Positions 12,085-24,502 are shown, counted from the stretch's first letter. The stretch: 64,000 nt of DNA from Sebastes aleutianus (GCA_916700875.1 CAKAKS010000039.1:14295139-14359138), one strand, 5' to 3'. The notes: generated from the letters alone by a model not told the origin. A program made the numbers and translations.

Positions 12085-12574
12085 CACAGCCCAGTCTCAC
12101 GGCAAAGCGTGTAATAGACCCGCCTGTCCACCAGAAGAAAGCGTCCGTGTCACGTTTTGCCTCGCTGAGGTTTGAATATTACACGCCTGCATGAAGGTGC
12201 AGTGTTAAGAAGTGACGGTTGTCACGTGTTTTCCGTACTCTGTACAAAGCTCCGAGATAGTGACGTAGTATAAAAGGTTATGGTGGGCATTTGGGGAAGA
12301 TGGGTCCAACAAACACTGGACTTTCAAGCAGGAGGCCAGTGTTCGAGACCCGTATTTTGTTTTGTAAGTTAAGTTAATGACATTTGTCATGTTTTTGTAG
12401 CGATGATTTGTAGTGTTGTCACGTGACAACCATTTTCCCCACTGACATCACGTTGTTTCAGTACGTGTTTTACTTAGTTTACTTATTTTAAGCCCAAACA
12501 TGATATTTTCCCTTAACCTAACTAAGTGGTTTTCTTGCCTGATCCTAAGTGAGTGGCGTGATATCGGGCTGGTG
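12085..12574. mobile_element. Dispersed repeat with CAGCCC termini and a Pol III B-box-like motif
   Basis: Left end CAGCCCAGTCTCACGGCAAA. The right end reverse complemented reads CACCAGCCCGATATCACGCC, so the termini are imperfect inverted repeats. Internally, AGTGTTCGAGACCC near 12339-12352 resembles a tRNA B box, and CCTAACTAAGTGGTTTT (12515-12535) resembles the reverse complement of the 23.3-kb repeat. Family not named. Confidence 0.5.
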
Positions 12575-12774
12575 TCTTCAGTATGAATAAAAGGGGGCGG
12601 GGCTGAATGCCACAGATAGGGTAGGGAATCAATAAATATTAATAGACAGACTAACCAATGTTAGTATTTTTATAGGATTTGTTCACAATATAATATAGAA
12701 CACACCAGGCATAGCCATAAAAGAAATCGGACAGGTGGGTATATATATCACAGCATACCACATAACCACAGCGT

Positions 12775-12900
12775 CCCCAGTTGGTTTCTGGCTGTGGGAA
12801 CCTTTGTTGCAAGCCACCCCCCATATCTCTACCCTCGTTATCTGTCTGTCTCTACACTGTCTGGTATCAAATAAAGACAAAAATGCCAGAAGAAAAAATC
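12775..12900 (+). repeat. Retroelement 3'-tail-like fragment with AATAAA
   Basis: GTGGGAACCTTTGTTGCA, then a TCTCT/TCTGTCTG-rich tract and ATCAAATAAAGACAAAAATG. It resembles the 3' tail shared by fish retroelements and SINEs as I remember it. The 5' part is not recognisable. Confidence 0.4.
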
Positions 12901-13828
12901 GTTACAAAGAAAAAGGACAAGCAGGGTAAGGCTGCAGAGAAAAGGCTTTGAGAATTCTCCAAAGTTATGCCTTGGTCCTGAGAGGACCTGACACTGTGAC
13001 TCCAGCCTCGTACCGATCAATACCACCATGAGATTAATGTAGACGCGATGACAACTGGTTGGTGGAGAGAGAGGCAAAGCAAGAGACAGAGAAAGATGTG
13101 GAGAGAGAGAGAAAGAGACAGACAGAGATAGAGAGTGAGGGATGGTAGAAAGAAGGACGAGGTCAGCTTGCTATAATTGAACAGTTTTGTCACTGGGCAG
13201 AGGACACACCCATTACATAACAGGCTGGTCACACATAATACACCCAGTCAATAGCCTCCATCTGAAACAACCCGCAGCACAGTCAAAAGAGAAGTACGCA
13301 CACACATAACGTACAGTACCGTGATAGGATTCTCAATGTGGAGAGAGCTTTTGGTATCAGGACATCACAGTGTTTGTGCTGCTGGCTGACTGAACGCTCT
13401 CACATACCGCAGGCCCTTTGTGGCAGACCAGCTCTCCCAAAGATATGAACGAGTGTTTTATGGCTGCTGGAAAGAGAGCAGACAGTGTTGAAAACAGCAG
13501 AGCAGAGCAGAGCAGTACAGCTGTGATGGAAACAATCCCATCCAGCTGAGATCTTCCTCTGTCAGAGGAGGCGAAGGGGGGATGGAGAATGAGGGAGAGT
13601 GAGAGAGAGAGAGGGGATGTTCAGCTCTGCCTCCAGGCCTGCATCATAGGAGGGATTTGATGGTGTTGGGGGAGAGGACTGGAGGGGGGGGGGGGGGTGA
13701 AGAGAGAGAGACGTTTGCGAGATGCACGAGGAGGAGATTCAATTAAACTACACAAGGATCGAATGCATTTTTAATCACGCCGCCTCATTTCCTGACGTGA
13801 CTGTCAGCCTTTGTGTGAGACCGTGAGG

Positions 13829-13897
<69 letters not shown>

Positions 13898-14202
13898 CTC
13901 CCCTCACAGCTCACACAGCTCAGCGGACCAGCAACACAATACACAGCAGCTTTGGCAGGAGCTGATATGACGCCACAAACTGACATTTTACAGCAGCCAG
14001 AAATAAAATCCAATCACCGGATATCTTATTCATGTCAAAGGGTCTCGTCACTGTGTATGTGGCCGCGATGCTATGTCCGTCGCTATGTGAACGAGACCAA
14101 GCAAGATGATTATTTTTCCTTACAGGGGAGGGGACGGGTTCTGCTATTTTCACTTTTTTTTTTTTTGCCTTTGTGACAATGGCAGTGCAGTGTTTCTTGA
14201 AA
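12901..14202. other. Intronic stretch, purine-rich
   Basis: GA-rich patches at 13065-13135 and 13585-13615, a run of about 14 G near 13684-13698, and a long (CT)n at 13831-13894. No exon seen. Confidence 0.6.
13831..13894. repeat. (CT)n microsatellite, about 64 bp
   Basis: Uninterrupted CT run, among the longest perfect dinucleotide tracts in the window. Confidence 0.98.
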
Positions 14203-15304
14203 TTATGAGCTGCTCTGAGACCCGCGGGATTGCGGACGATCCCAACCAACTTTAACTGTCTTTCAGAGGCTGTAGCGGGTTCAGCTTTAGAGCTAGAGGG
14301 AAGCTACAAATATCATATGAAACTAGAAAACCTAAGGAATCCATTGGTGGTATAGGCTAGGAGGAGGCTAAATAACGCTCCAAAGTTGGGCTAGGTTTCG
14401 GCGAGGAAAAACTGGCATGGTTTGAATATTTCTGCATACTGGGGTCCTTAAACAGTCTTGGAAATACATAAATCGGGTATGACTGTAAAGCTGAGACTCT
14501 TGTGGATCCAATGAGCCCAATTATATTCATGTGTGATGATGTTAGTCCCCAAAGTAGACATTTCATTGTAGTGAGACAATTTTTTTAAAATTTGACTTTC
14601 ACTGTATAAAATGACCTGTGGTGACCTCTAGGATAATCACAGCCTCATGAATATTTTACAACCACAACTGGAAACCTAGGGAATTCAGGGGATGGATGGC
14701 TTTCCTAGGTAAGTTGACAAAAAGGGGGTTTCTGAGAAGTTTCCAGAACAGAAGTGCTCACTATCCAATCGCTGAAAAATGCAATTCCTGCAGAAATCTC
14801 CAAATGTCAAAAGTTTTTGATCCCAAATCACAGCATGGCTTTTTCTATGGTGTTCCTCAAGGTCTTGGTGTCTTAATGTGGTATTTTGGAGGGATTTTTG
14901 ATAATTTTTTATCAATTCTCGAATGGTACATTTTTTTTAAATTTAGCACCAAAATCTGTGTAATAAATGGTATCAACCCAAAAATTGCTGCAACAACTTA
15001 AGAGACATAATAGAGCATGGGGATGACCATCATATACTTCTATCATCATGTTTTAAACCCTTATACACTTTAACAATGCATTTTAAATAATTCATTCATG
15101 TTTATATCTGATTTATGACTAGAACAACTTGACACACAGTGCTGATTTGCATTTCAAATTAATCTTCAGGTTGTCAGCTTTCAGATGATGTACACCACTT
15201 CTATGTGACATCTACTGTTGACCTGCTATCTCCCCTCTAAAGACCCCCTGTACCCCCCCTAAAAAAACACAAAAACGGCTCTATTGTGGGTCTCAGAGGG
15301 TTAA
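14203..15304. mobile_element. piggyBac-like non-autonomous element, about 1.1 kb
   Basis: The right end is GGGTCTCAGAGGG followed by TTAA (15301-15304). The left end carries the matching CTCTGAGACCC (about 14213-14223). The left TTAA has decayed to about TATGAG. The internal stretch after TTTCAGAGGCTGTAGCGGGT, with GAGGAAAAACTGGCATGG, is shared with the fragment at 38435-38720. Short termini plus TTAA suggest piggyBac. The open frames inside look fortuitous. Confidence 0.6.
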
Positions 15305-18300
15305 CAGCGTTGATGGATTTTCTCACTACATTTCTGAATTCTAAGCTGGTAGGCTTGACTTTGTAACCGTGTCGTGTGCAGTCATGTGCTTTAAATCTAT
15401 GATAGCGATCTCGAATGCAGAAGGAATATACCGTAAGTGCTGACCTGAAAAATCTACAAATGACTCTCGCTTCGACTCCGGCTCCCCGCGAGCAATCAAG
15501 GCAACAAAATAGTGACCTCCTTTTCTTGTAGTAAAAGAGGTTGTAAAGGAAACTCGGATCCTCTCGGCTTCCCTGAATCATTCATATGCGCTGCTGTGCT
15601 AATGAAAATAGCAGTGTGCACTCGGCTGCTGCTCTAAGCCAATGAGCATCATAGATAGATAGGGCTCTGGAGGTCCTTCTCTACTGGAGGATGGAGAAGC
15701 ACTAGTCATTACTCTAATGACCCTTAATATTCCTCTAATGACCCCCCGTCTCTGATGGGTTAATTCACACATACAGAAATGCTTAACGCTTTAACACTGC
15801 AGTTCAATACATAGAGTATGTTGGTCTCCTGTTTTTGACCACTCTGACAAAATGTTTTCAGCAATACAAGATGCCTGATCCATGACACACGTCTGCTGCT
15901 GGTAAGCCTTCCCATAAAAGTATTTAATTCACCCTGCCTTCATTTGATGGTTCACTGAAATAGGCCTCTTCTTAGCTCATGTCTGCATGTCTTAACATCC
16001 ATGTGTGTGTGTGTGTGTGCATCGCCGTATGCACGCTCAGTAAGCAAGCAGCCTGGAAAGGGTGCAGGCGATTTGAATATTTCTCATTTGAGTATGCAAA
16101 GTGGCCAGATAACCCTCTGTTTCCCAGCCTCTTCCAGCAATTAGAGAAAATAAATAAATAAGTAGTCTAATTAGGATGCTGAGAGGAAATGTAGAGGAAG
16201 GAAGCATTTTCCTGACTCCCGTTCGTTTTTTTTTCCATCCCACATGACATGCATGAATTTATAATCCAAATCCCGCCATAAACACTAATCTTTATTGCTT
16301 CGGTTGTAAATCATCTATCGGATGTATGAAAATGACCAAATCTCCGAAATAGGTTGATGGATGCATATATCCGCATATGTCAGTGACATCGATGCCCTGC
16401 AGCCGAGGAGTGAGTTCATTGGAGTGCCGAGTGAGTTCATTGGAAGCACAGTATATATTATCAGGAGGACAGATTACGGTTTTCTCCAACAGATGCCTGA
16501 GCCTGTAAACAATGTTAAAGGGAAACAGCAGCTTAACGACCAAACTCATTACGGCAGCCGGCAGATCAGAGCAACCAGGGATTCTGACGTCTCCTATTTA
16601 CAATGCGTGTGTGTGAGGTAGACTGCATGTGCGACTGCATGCTATTGTATCTGCGTGAGTGCATGTTTGTGCATCTGTGTGCGTGAGGGATGCAGTCAGT
16701 GTCGAGCATTTTTTCATTCTCGCAGACCCGAATGCTTTGTAAACCACAGTGGCCTGAGTAATCTACCTCTAACCGAGCGTCACAGGCGATAGAAACCTGA
16801 CGATCACATCCATCAGACTTTCCCTCTCATTCCTCTTTCATCCCTCATTTCCTCATCCCTCAATCCTCACTTGGAGATTTCATTCCTTCCCTAATCAAAA
16901 GATTTATGGCTACATGCAGATAAATATGAAGGGCTGCGGACCACAGGAAGCATAAATAAGTCCAGTACCTAGATTTAATGCTTCGGAGTTGGTTTGGATG
17001 AGAGCTCCTCACATGCTGAGTTAACATTCCCAAAGTCTTAGCTCAGTGGGCTAACCCTGTGTTGAGTCATGTATTGGCCGCGCAATCCAGGTTACATTCC
17101 TGGTCAGCCTGTTTATTCCCTAAATCTCCCTGTGCAGAGTCTGACGTTTAATCAGCATGTTTTTTTTTTTGGTGCCAATTAATGAGAGAGCATCTGGAAA
17201 GAGACGTGAACATATGTTGGCCTCTGGTCTCCAGCTGCAATTATGCAGCGGAGAGGTCACCCGTATGAAACACACAGAGAGGAATGGTGACGAAAGACTT
17301 AATGCATTCAGTTAAATGCACTTTATGACAGATCAGACAACTAAATTCAACAAAAAAAAGTGGAAAAACTTACAAAGACATCCATAAGCATGTGCTCCAG
17401 GGTCACCTCTAAGTCCTCGAGTCGTGTTGCGAGAGTCATCCTTCAGCTGAGCCAAAAAATCCACCACCCAAAACAATTAAGATTTTTCAGCTAAATTAAA
17501 GACTGTACAGCCTTTTCTCTTCCTCTCTGTTATTAGGTGTAATCATAGGGTATACTGACAGATGACTTAAATGAGGTAGTTAAGCCATGTCGGCCATCCC
17601 AATTCTCCAAATGATCGTACCATGACAGCTTCTAACAGTCCGGTCTAATTTGTCCACATTCTCCCCTCATTCTCCATCCAAGGCAGCTTCCCAAACGACC
17701 GGCCGTAGTCCAAATCTGATAAACAAACACGACTATCTCCACCAGACTTGGCTCCGACAACCGCCTGGAGTCCGGTTAGTGCTCCGAATGGTTTCCAAAA
17801 AAGAGCGGGGGGGTCCCCTCAAAGTGCGCAGAGCACCCTATGGCTACTGATGAGGATCTGTGACAGACCAGAGCCTTGTAGTCCACCCTCTTCAGATCTG
17901 AGTTATGATCCATGGGTGAGATAAAGACTCTGACAACTCCCTGGCAGAGGGAGGGCAGAGGGTGGGTCTCAATGTTCTTAGGATGAACAGAGGAAGAGGA
18001 GGAGGAAGAAGCAGAAGCTAATAGAGAAGCGACTGCTGTGTGATGAAGTCATACATCTGTTTCATTTTTTTTTTTATATCTAAATATATCTCACATTCTC
18101 TAAGATGTTCGAACGGGACATCTCCTCCCTCTTTTTCCACTTTCTCTCCCTGTTTTTCTCACTGCCCTTTTCAGGTCTCTGTCCACAGTGGACGTCTTTG
18201 TGCGGAGGCAGAGCCCCGGGGCAGCTGATGCCCAGTTCTGGGTGCTTTTGGCTGGGGTCATCCTCTCTCTCACTGGGCCTCTCATCAATGGGCCTTTGTA

Positions 18301-18793
18301 GGGGCCTCATTAAGGGCTGGCCCTGGATGCTGGGGCTCCAATAGACACACAGGGATGAAAACAACAGCGATATGGCCTGGATCTATGACTGGAAGCTTAT
18401 GTAACAGTGACGGGGAGGTAGGGGGGTTGCAGAGGACAGGGCATGTGGGGTAGAGGGCTGATTGGGAAGGAGAGGGGTGGGAGGGACGGTGAGGCTGCAT
18501 AGCAGAGGGGAAACGGTTCAGTGAGGGAGGAGAGGAAGGAGAAGAAAAGAAGGGAAGCAGGGGGACGAAGGATGTCGGTGGGACGCTCCACGGAGAGGGG
18601 TTGTTTTTGTTTTTCTGGCAAATGCTGCAGGAATGTACCCCCCATTCTCTCTGTGTTTACCAGACTTACAGAAAGAAAGAAACAGAGTCAGACAGCGGGG
18701 GGTAAGAGGGGAAAGGGAGTTTAACTGAACTGCACCAACAAACAGGATGTGACTGAAAACACCAACGAGCTACATTTACTGAAGGAATCTTGA
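15305..18793. other. Intronic stretch
   Basis: Mostly unique-looking. It holds a short GATA repeat near 15651, a two-copy 21-bp tandem repeat at 16408-16447, a tRNA-like fragment at 17033-17108 and a T run at 17160. An acceptor-like pyrimidine tract ending in CAG lies at 18179 (see findings). 18400-18720 is G-rich. No exon called. Confidence 0.5.
17033..17108 (+). repeat. Degenerate tRNA-like / SINE head fragment
   Basis: TTAGCTCAGTGGGCTAA matches a tRNA A box and D-loop. About 40 nt further on, GGTTACATTCC (17090-17100) is a degenerate B box. The cloverleaf arms do not pair well, so this is a tRNA pseudogene or a SINE head, not a functional tRNA. Confidence 0.35.
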
Positions 18794-19410
18794 TAGGGAT
18801 GTGATGCTGAGGAAATTTTCCCACCTGTTAATAAACTCTTGACAACACCGGTGTTACCGATTACACCGGACATTTTACAAGAAGAGATGACGCTCAACAT
18901 ATGTAGAGCGCTTACTTTGATCTTTAACGTCGGGTGGCGGTGTGTCTGGCTTCTCCAGTCGAGCTTTTGCTGCAGGTTTCCACCTGGCAACGCTGCGCCA
19001 CACACACTGTCTGTGATCGCTCCGTCCTCCGCAAGGCGATGCATCATTAACGTTATGGTTTCCTTATAGCATTGGGTTTAAATCAGAAATATTTTGCTTT
19101 CGCTTTGACACCAAATCCTCCGCTATCGTCTTGTCTGTCAACTATCTCTCATTCCACGTGTGTGAAATCTGACTCCTGCTACTCCGTGCTGAGACTCCGT
19201 ACAAAGCAGACACTTTCACTTTCAGTTTGTAGCATCCGTCGTCCGATTATGTATTGAGAACACAGCGCTGATATGCCAAAATGATCTAAATGGGTTTTAT
19301 TTCTTTAAAAAAAAGAGCAAAACAACAGTGGGGGAGGTGGGCAAGTAATGTAATCGGTGTGTGCCCGACCACCGTGTAACACCAGTAACACCGACTACCG
19401 CGGCAAGCCT
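18794..19410. mobile_element. hAT-like MITE, TAGGGATGTG family copy 1
   Basis: Starts TAGGGATGTGATGCTGAGG. The right end reverse complemented starts AGGCTTGCCGCGG. The flanks AATCTTGA (18786-18793) and AATCCTGA (19411-19418) agree at 7 of 8 positions, as in an aged hAT duplication. It is 617 bp. The second copy is at 45198-45708. Shared words include CAACACCGGTGTTACCGATT and TTAACGTTATGGTT. Confidence 0.75.
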
Positions 19411-19418
19411 AATCCTGA

Positions 19419-19917
19419 CCATGCAGCTGGTTAGTGATCAGATTTCTCTGCCATCCTTTACAATATTTCTGCGCCCACGCTGGTTTATTTTAAGTTTATT
19501 AGTGATATAAGATGCCGACTCTTGAGGTTTTGGGGTTCACGGTGAAAGGCCAGGCTTCGATGGTCGCACCTCCTCCTTTCTCTCCAAATCAAACTCATTC
19601 ACTCCTTTGGTTCCATGTCTCACATTTAACCTTTTTCCGCCTGCTACTTCTTCTCTCTTCTGGCTTCATCTTTCTCTCTCTCAACCCCACTGCGTCTCAG
19701 ACACTTCCCTCTCAATCCTATCTCTCCCTCCTGTCCTCCTCTTGCCCTCTTCCGAAACCATACAGACCCAGAGTGCCAATGACCTTTGCCCTCTGACCTC
19801 TCCTGGGTACGAGGTCGGCTGGATCAGCCACTCATCAGTCCTCACATCAACTCCGTGGTCAGGAGCGCTGGGGTGTGACCGAAGTCTATTGCACAGCCGC
19901 GATTCTGCGCGCACACA

Positions 19918-19985
<68 letters not shown>

Positions 19986-21374
19986 ATGCACATCACTGGT
20001 TGTTAAAGATAGAGTGCACACACCCATCAGTCCTTTGTGGCCCTCAGGAGGCCTCCCCGTCTTCCTGAAGTCCCTCCTAATGCTCCCTGCTGTGAATATG
20101 CAACACCCCGCCATTAATAACTCAGAAAATATCCCTCTAAGTCTCATCTGCATGCCGCTCATGCATTATAAATACCCTCCAGCACGGTGGAGACGGACAG
20201 TATATGGCCACTAAGACGCGTGAAGCAGGTGGCACATGGAGTCTGAATGCAGTGAAGTGTCGAGAGCGGCAGGTAGCCTATCTAGACCGGCATTCGTCAT
20301 TAGCGAGGAGCTTAGCCCCCAACAGAGAGGCTACAAGGGACAGCATGTCCCAGGTTGACTCCTTGGCACGATAGGGTTAAAACCCAGATTTCTGTGTAAA
20401 ATCCAGCGTGTGTGTGTGTGTGTGTGCGATGGGAAGGAATCGTCGGTGCAATGTTTACAACACAGAGAGAGCCGAACATCACCTCACCTCTTTGCATAAT
20501 ACACAGAAGCAAACAACACATTATGTTGCATCATCACACACATACAAGGAACATGTGCTCAATGCACAAACACATTACTGTGTGATTTACACAAAAGAGG
20601 GCCAAGCTATCGTTTCTGCACAGATTTATCTGAACAGAAAGCTGGAATTTACAAGAATCCTGTGAACACCGCCTCATGAACATTACCATGCACGCATAAA
20701 TAAACACTATTGCATAGATTTGTAGATAAATATAACAGCATAATGAAATGGTTCAACAAATAAGTATCCACTACATCAACTAGTGTTAGCATAAAATCAA
20801 CTACAATGTGTACCTGGAGATGAAACGCACTGAGGCGGTTTAAGTCTGAGGAGTTTTTCCATCTGTCTCTTTCGACGGTTTCCTCATGGACGCTGACTGT
20901 TCCAGTAATCCAGTAAGCAGCGAGAACACCAGACTGGTGGCGAACGCAGCAGCTCAGACTGTGCATCGCAAAACTGGCTTTAACGAGCCTCTCTGATTCG
21001 GATTGATAGTAAAAGCTCCGAGGACATTTCTGGTCTTTAATTCTAACTTCGAGTGTCTCGTGTGAGCCTCATTGATCGTGATGTCCACCTGGCTTGGAAA
21101 ATAGGGATATGTGCTAATCAAACTCCGGGCAATCTTCCAAGTGGTTTGAGGTTTGTGTACACACACTCACACACACTCAAAAATAGTATCTATTCCAGAC
21201 ATGATGGTAAAGCCTCTTAAGCACCTGTTTGCAGCTAACTGTCTAAAGGGCTTACTGCCAGTCTTATACGCTGGACAAGTAGGTGTTAAAGTCTGCAAGT
21301 CTGCAAGAGAAAGCAACACACTGCACCTCACCTGCTCACGTGTCTGGCCAAATGACCTAAAATTGCTTTATTGA
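19419..21374. other. Intronic stretch with compound microsatellite
   Basis: Contains (ACGC)n followed directly by (CA)n at 19917-19982 and (GT)n at about 20408-20427. No exon or dispersed repeat recognised elsewhere. Confidence 0.6.
19917..19982. repeat. Compound (ACGC)n-(CA)n microsatellite
   Basis: About eight ACGC units (19917-19951) run into about 15 CA units (19951-19982), both alternating purine-pyrimidine. Confidence 0.97.
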
Positions 21375-21382
21375 CTCAATGT

Positions 21383-21731
21383 TAGGGCTGCACAATTAAT
21401 CGAATATTAATCGTGATCACGATTTGGGCTTTCCCACAATTAAATTAACATGATCGTCTACGATATTGACCATGCATGCTCCGCTCATAGAAAGCTCTAC
21501 TGCTAGATAGATAGATAGATTTACCATGCTTTATCGATGTGACTCTTTTACCTGTCATCACCATTCATATCTATACAAACAATGTGTTTATGATTAAATT
21601 GTTTACAAAAGCACCAAGTTGTTTATCTAGCCTCTTCAGTTTGCTCTCAAAGTGCACCAGATTGATGCATTTAACTTTAAAATGTAACCTAAAAAAAATC
21701 AAGGGTGAATATTACTTTGTTTTTTAATATC

Positions 21732-21766
<35 letters not shown>

Positions 21767-21961
21767 CATAAAAAATATATTTTAATATCAGTTTTTCCAA
21801 CATCTTGCAGCCCTAATTTGTGCATTAGCAGGAATGTAGCACAGCATGGAAGTGAAAGCAGTGATCAGTTTAATATACAAATAAAAAGATGATGCTAAAC
21901 TCAATGAATAATCATGATGAATAATCGTGATTATCATTTTGGCCATAATCGTGCAGCCCTT
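21383..21961. mobile_element. hAT-type MITE, TAGGGCTGCAC family
   Basis: Termini TAGGGCTGCACAATTAATCG (left) and ATAATCGTGCAGCCCTT (right) form inverted repeats. The target duplication CTCAATGT is exact (21375-21382 and 21962-21969). It is 579 bp. A short GATA run (21504-21521) and an (AT)n tract (21734-21765) have grown inside it. An internal GCAGCCCTA near 21808 suggests a secondary insertion or internal duplication. Confidence 0.9.
21734..21765. repeat. (AT)n microsatellite inside the MITE
   Basis: About 16 AT units. Confidence 0.97.
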
Positions 21962-21969
21962 CTCAATGT

Positions 21970-23305
21970 ACTGTATGTCATACTGTGAGTTTATTGTCCT
22001 TCTGCTGCATTTTTCTCTGCCTACCACTCTGCCTGTAAGCATTATTATTATTAACATATCTTTATTTAATGTAGGACTGTTTTTGTCTTTCAGTATTTTT
22101 ATCTTTTTGCTGTCAGTTTCCTGTTTTTTCATCTCCATTTATGTATTTTTTTGTCAGCCTCGAGTGACGAAGGACAGCGAGTGCAGATGAAAGGGATTCT
22201 GCTAAGTCATTCTCTGCAGCACTGTTAGTAATCTGAATTTTGCTGTGTCACTCCGCACCCCAAATCTGTCATTCCACATTACAGTGAATGACTCTATTTG
22301 TGTGTCTCCGTTGGCGCAGGCGTGTGTGTGATTTCTAGAAAGGCCTGTGAGGGGAGAGGCAGGTGCACTCTACTATCTTATGTCACTCTTGCTGCAGTGA
22401 AAGTCACCTTGGATTTTAGTCAGACCCATTCATGCTAACCGGAGCAAACGTTCTGTGAAATATTTGAGCAGGAAATGAATAGAATATCTGATATGCAGGG
22501 GGATCAAAAAGGCATTCATAAAATAAACACACACACCTTCCACCTTTTCTAACTTGGTTAGCTCTGTCTTCCCTGTCCTACATACAAGCCTCTCACCACG
22601 GAGCGAGTGTGTGTCTGAGAGGCACTGAGCAGACAGAATGCGACAGAGGCATATTTTACAGGCTGGTTGTATGAAGGCGCTGGATTGAGTCACGCTCCTG
22701 CATTTTCTGCCCCAGTAAACTTAGCCCACTTTACCCAGTGCCGAGGAGGCTTCCCAGCCTACGCCATGCACGGAAATAGACACAGATAGACGCACGCGTA
22801 CCCACCAACGCCGTTAAGTGGGTACCAAAACATTGTTTCCCTGACACTGATTTAACAATTAGCACTCCGGTAAGCAGGCATGCCCGTCTGCCAGCCAGTC
22901 TCCGCAACTTTTTATGAATTACTCTAGCGTGCAAACAGCACACTCACATCAAGTTAGGATCAAGACATGCACGTGAGCCCCCCATCCCCAAAGTCCACAC
23001 ACGATTAGGAATCTGATTTGTAGCAGCGCGAGCGTTAAATGTTTGATGATACGGCTACATATTTAATCTTTACAGGCCAGATCATGAGGGGGAAATGGGT
23101 TATACATGATCGTATTCCCAGGGGAGAGCACTGGGATACTGGGAAAAGGGGGAAACATGGGTTAACACAATTTAATGTGTGTCTGTGTGTGGTGTGTGTC
23201 TGGGGTTTTTCATAATGGGGACAGAGAAATTGTAATGGATACCTGTCCTATATGTTGATTATTCACTTTAGAATGGTTGTTTGCACAGATTTAGGGGTGC
23301 ATCAT
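21970..23305. other. Intronic stretch, nothing recognised
   Basis: Pyrimidine-rich to about 22160, then unique-looking sequence. No exon, dispersed repeat or long microsatellite seen. Confidence 0.55.
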
Positions 23306-23769
23306 CTCAACGTATCCTCATACGATGGTTCGTATGATATCTTTCGTGCGTTTTCTTACGAATTTCCAGCAACACGTGTCAATTTCATTCTCATTACATG
23401 CATACAGTCTTATTAGAATAAACTTCAGTCTTCACACGAAACAACTTGGTTAGGTTTAGGCAACAAACCTACTTAGTTAGCTTTAGGAAGAGGTCACGGC
23501 TAGGGTTTGGGTGACTTAAGTACGGAACTTAGGTGACAAATAAATCAATGTTGACTTTTGGTTTCACACGGGGTACGAACACCGGTTTCCTGGGTGAATG
23601 CTTCGTGTTGTTTGACCCACCCACGACGGCGTTCGTCGCTCTTTATACTTCCTGATTCTCGATTACGTAGATCACATACGAATTGATTTTGTGGGATATA
23701 TATATATGAATTATAGTGCATTACTTTTCGTAGGTATAGCTACAAATGGTGTATGAGAACAGCCTGAAG
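23306..23769. mobile_element. Dispersed repeat with CTGTTCTCATAC-type end
   Basis: The right end reverse complemented reads CAGGCTGTTCTCATACACC. The left end has CAACGTATCCTCATACGATG. The interior holds GGTTAGGTTTAGGCAACAAA (about 23450-23470) and GGGTACGAACACC, whose reverse complement GGTGTTCGTACCC resembles a Pol III B box. It shares these two features, in opposite orientation, with the 12085-12574 repeat. Confidence 0.5.
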
Positions 23770-23800
23770 GCCCCAGAGGTGCTTTTCTATGTCCTATATA

Positions 23801-24502
23801 AACTAGGATTATTTTCATTCTTCGATTTATAAGTTAATTATTTTTCCAATTAATCGTTTGGTCTATAAAAATGTCAAATTATAGCTTAAAATGCTCATTA
23901 CAGTTTCCCATGGTTCAAGGTGACATCATCAAATTGCTTGTTTTGTTCAATTATTAAGATATTTTATTTACAATGAAATAAAACAAGAAAAACAGCACAT
24001 CCTCATGTCTGTGAAGCTGTAACCATAGACTCTATATAAGAAGTGGACGTAGTCACCGTGACGTCACCCATTGGTTAGTGGACTACCAATCTGAAGCCTT
24101 GAGTCCAGCATTTTGTCCGTTGCCATCTTGCAACCAGAAGTGATACGAGAGGGTGGAGCTAAGTACAACTGAACGCTGATAAGACATTTAGGTGACAAAA
24201 ATGTTGCAATTAACATTCATGAAGTAAAACCACTGTGAAAGTTCTACGACGAAAACACGGACCGGACAACGCCGTGGTATCATGCTCACATCATGCTGTA
24301 TTGAATAAGACTGAAACTAGCGATTGAGACCATAAACTCATGTTTACAATGACAACTGAGGTAATAAATCAAGTGAGAAATAGGGTCATTTTATCACTTT
24401 TCAGACCCAGAGAGGTTGCCCACTAGCTGTAACTACTGTTGCAAAAAGGCTTGATGAAATGACAATTGACTGAATGGTCGACTAATGTTTTCGGCACTGA
24501 GG
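23801..24502. mobile_element. hAT-type MITE, TAGGGCTGCAAC family, split by a nested element
   Basis: The left part has ATTATTTTCATTCTTCGATT and GTTTGGTCTATAAAAATGTC. The right part, after 24433, has GGTCGACTAATGTTTTCGGC, the family's other end. It is diverged and interrupted at 24024-24424. Confidence 0.6.
24024..24424. mobile_element. Nested repeat, CATAGACTCTATATAAG family
   Basis: 401 bp starting CATAGACTCTATATAAGAAG and including CCGTGACGTCACCCATTGG. It is flanked by an exact 9-bp direct repeat AGCTGTAAC (24015-24023 and 24425-24433). It sits inside the 23801-24502 MITE. I remember this as a common fish repeat start. The termini are not obviously inverted repeats, so its class is open. 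Confidence 0.6.

Noticed and set aside
14696..15001. 101-codon frame
   Set aside because: Inside the piggyBac-like element but without transposase motifs, and open by chance.
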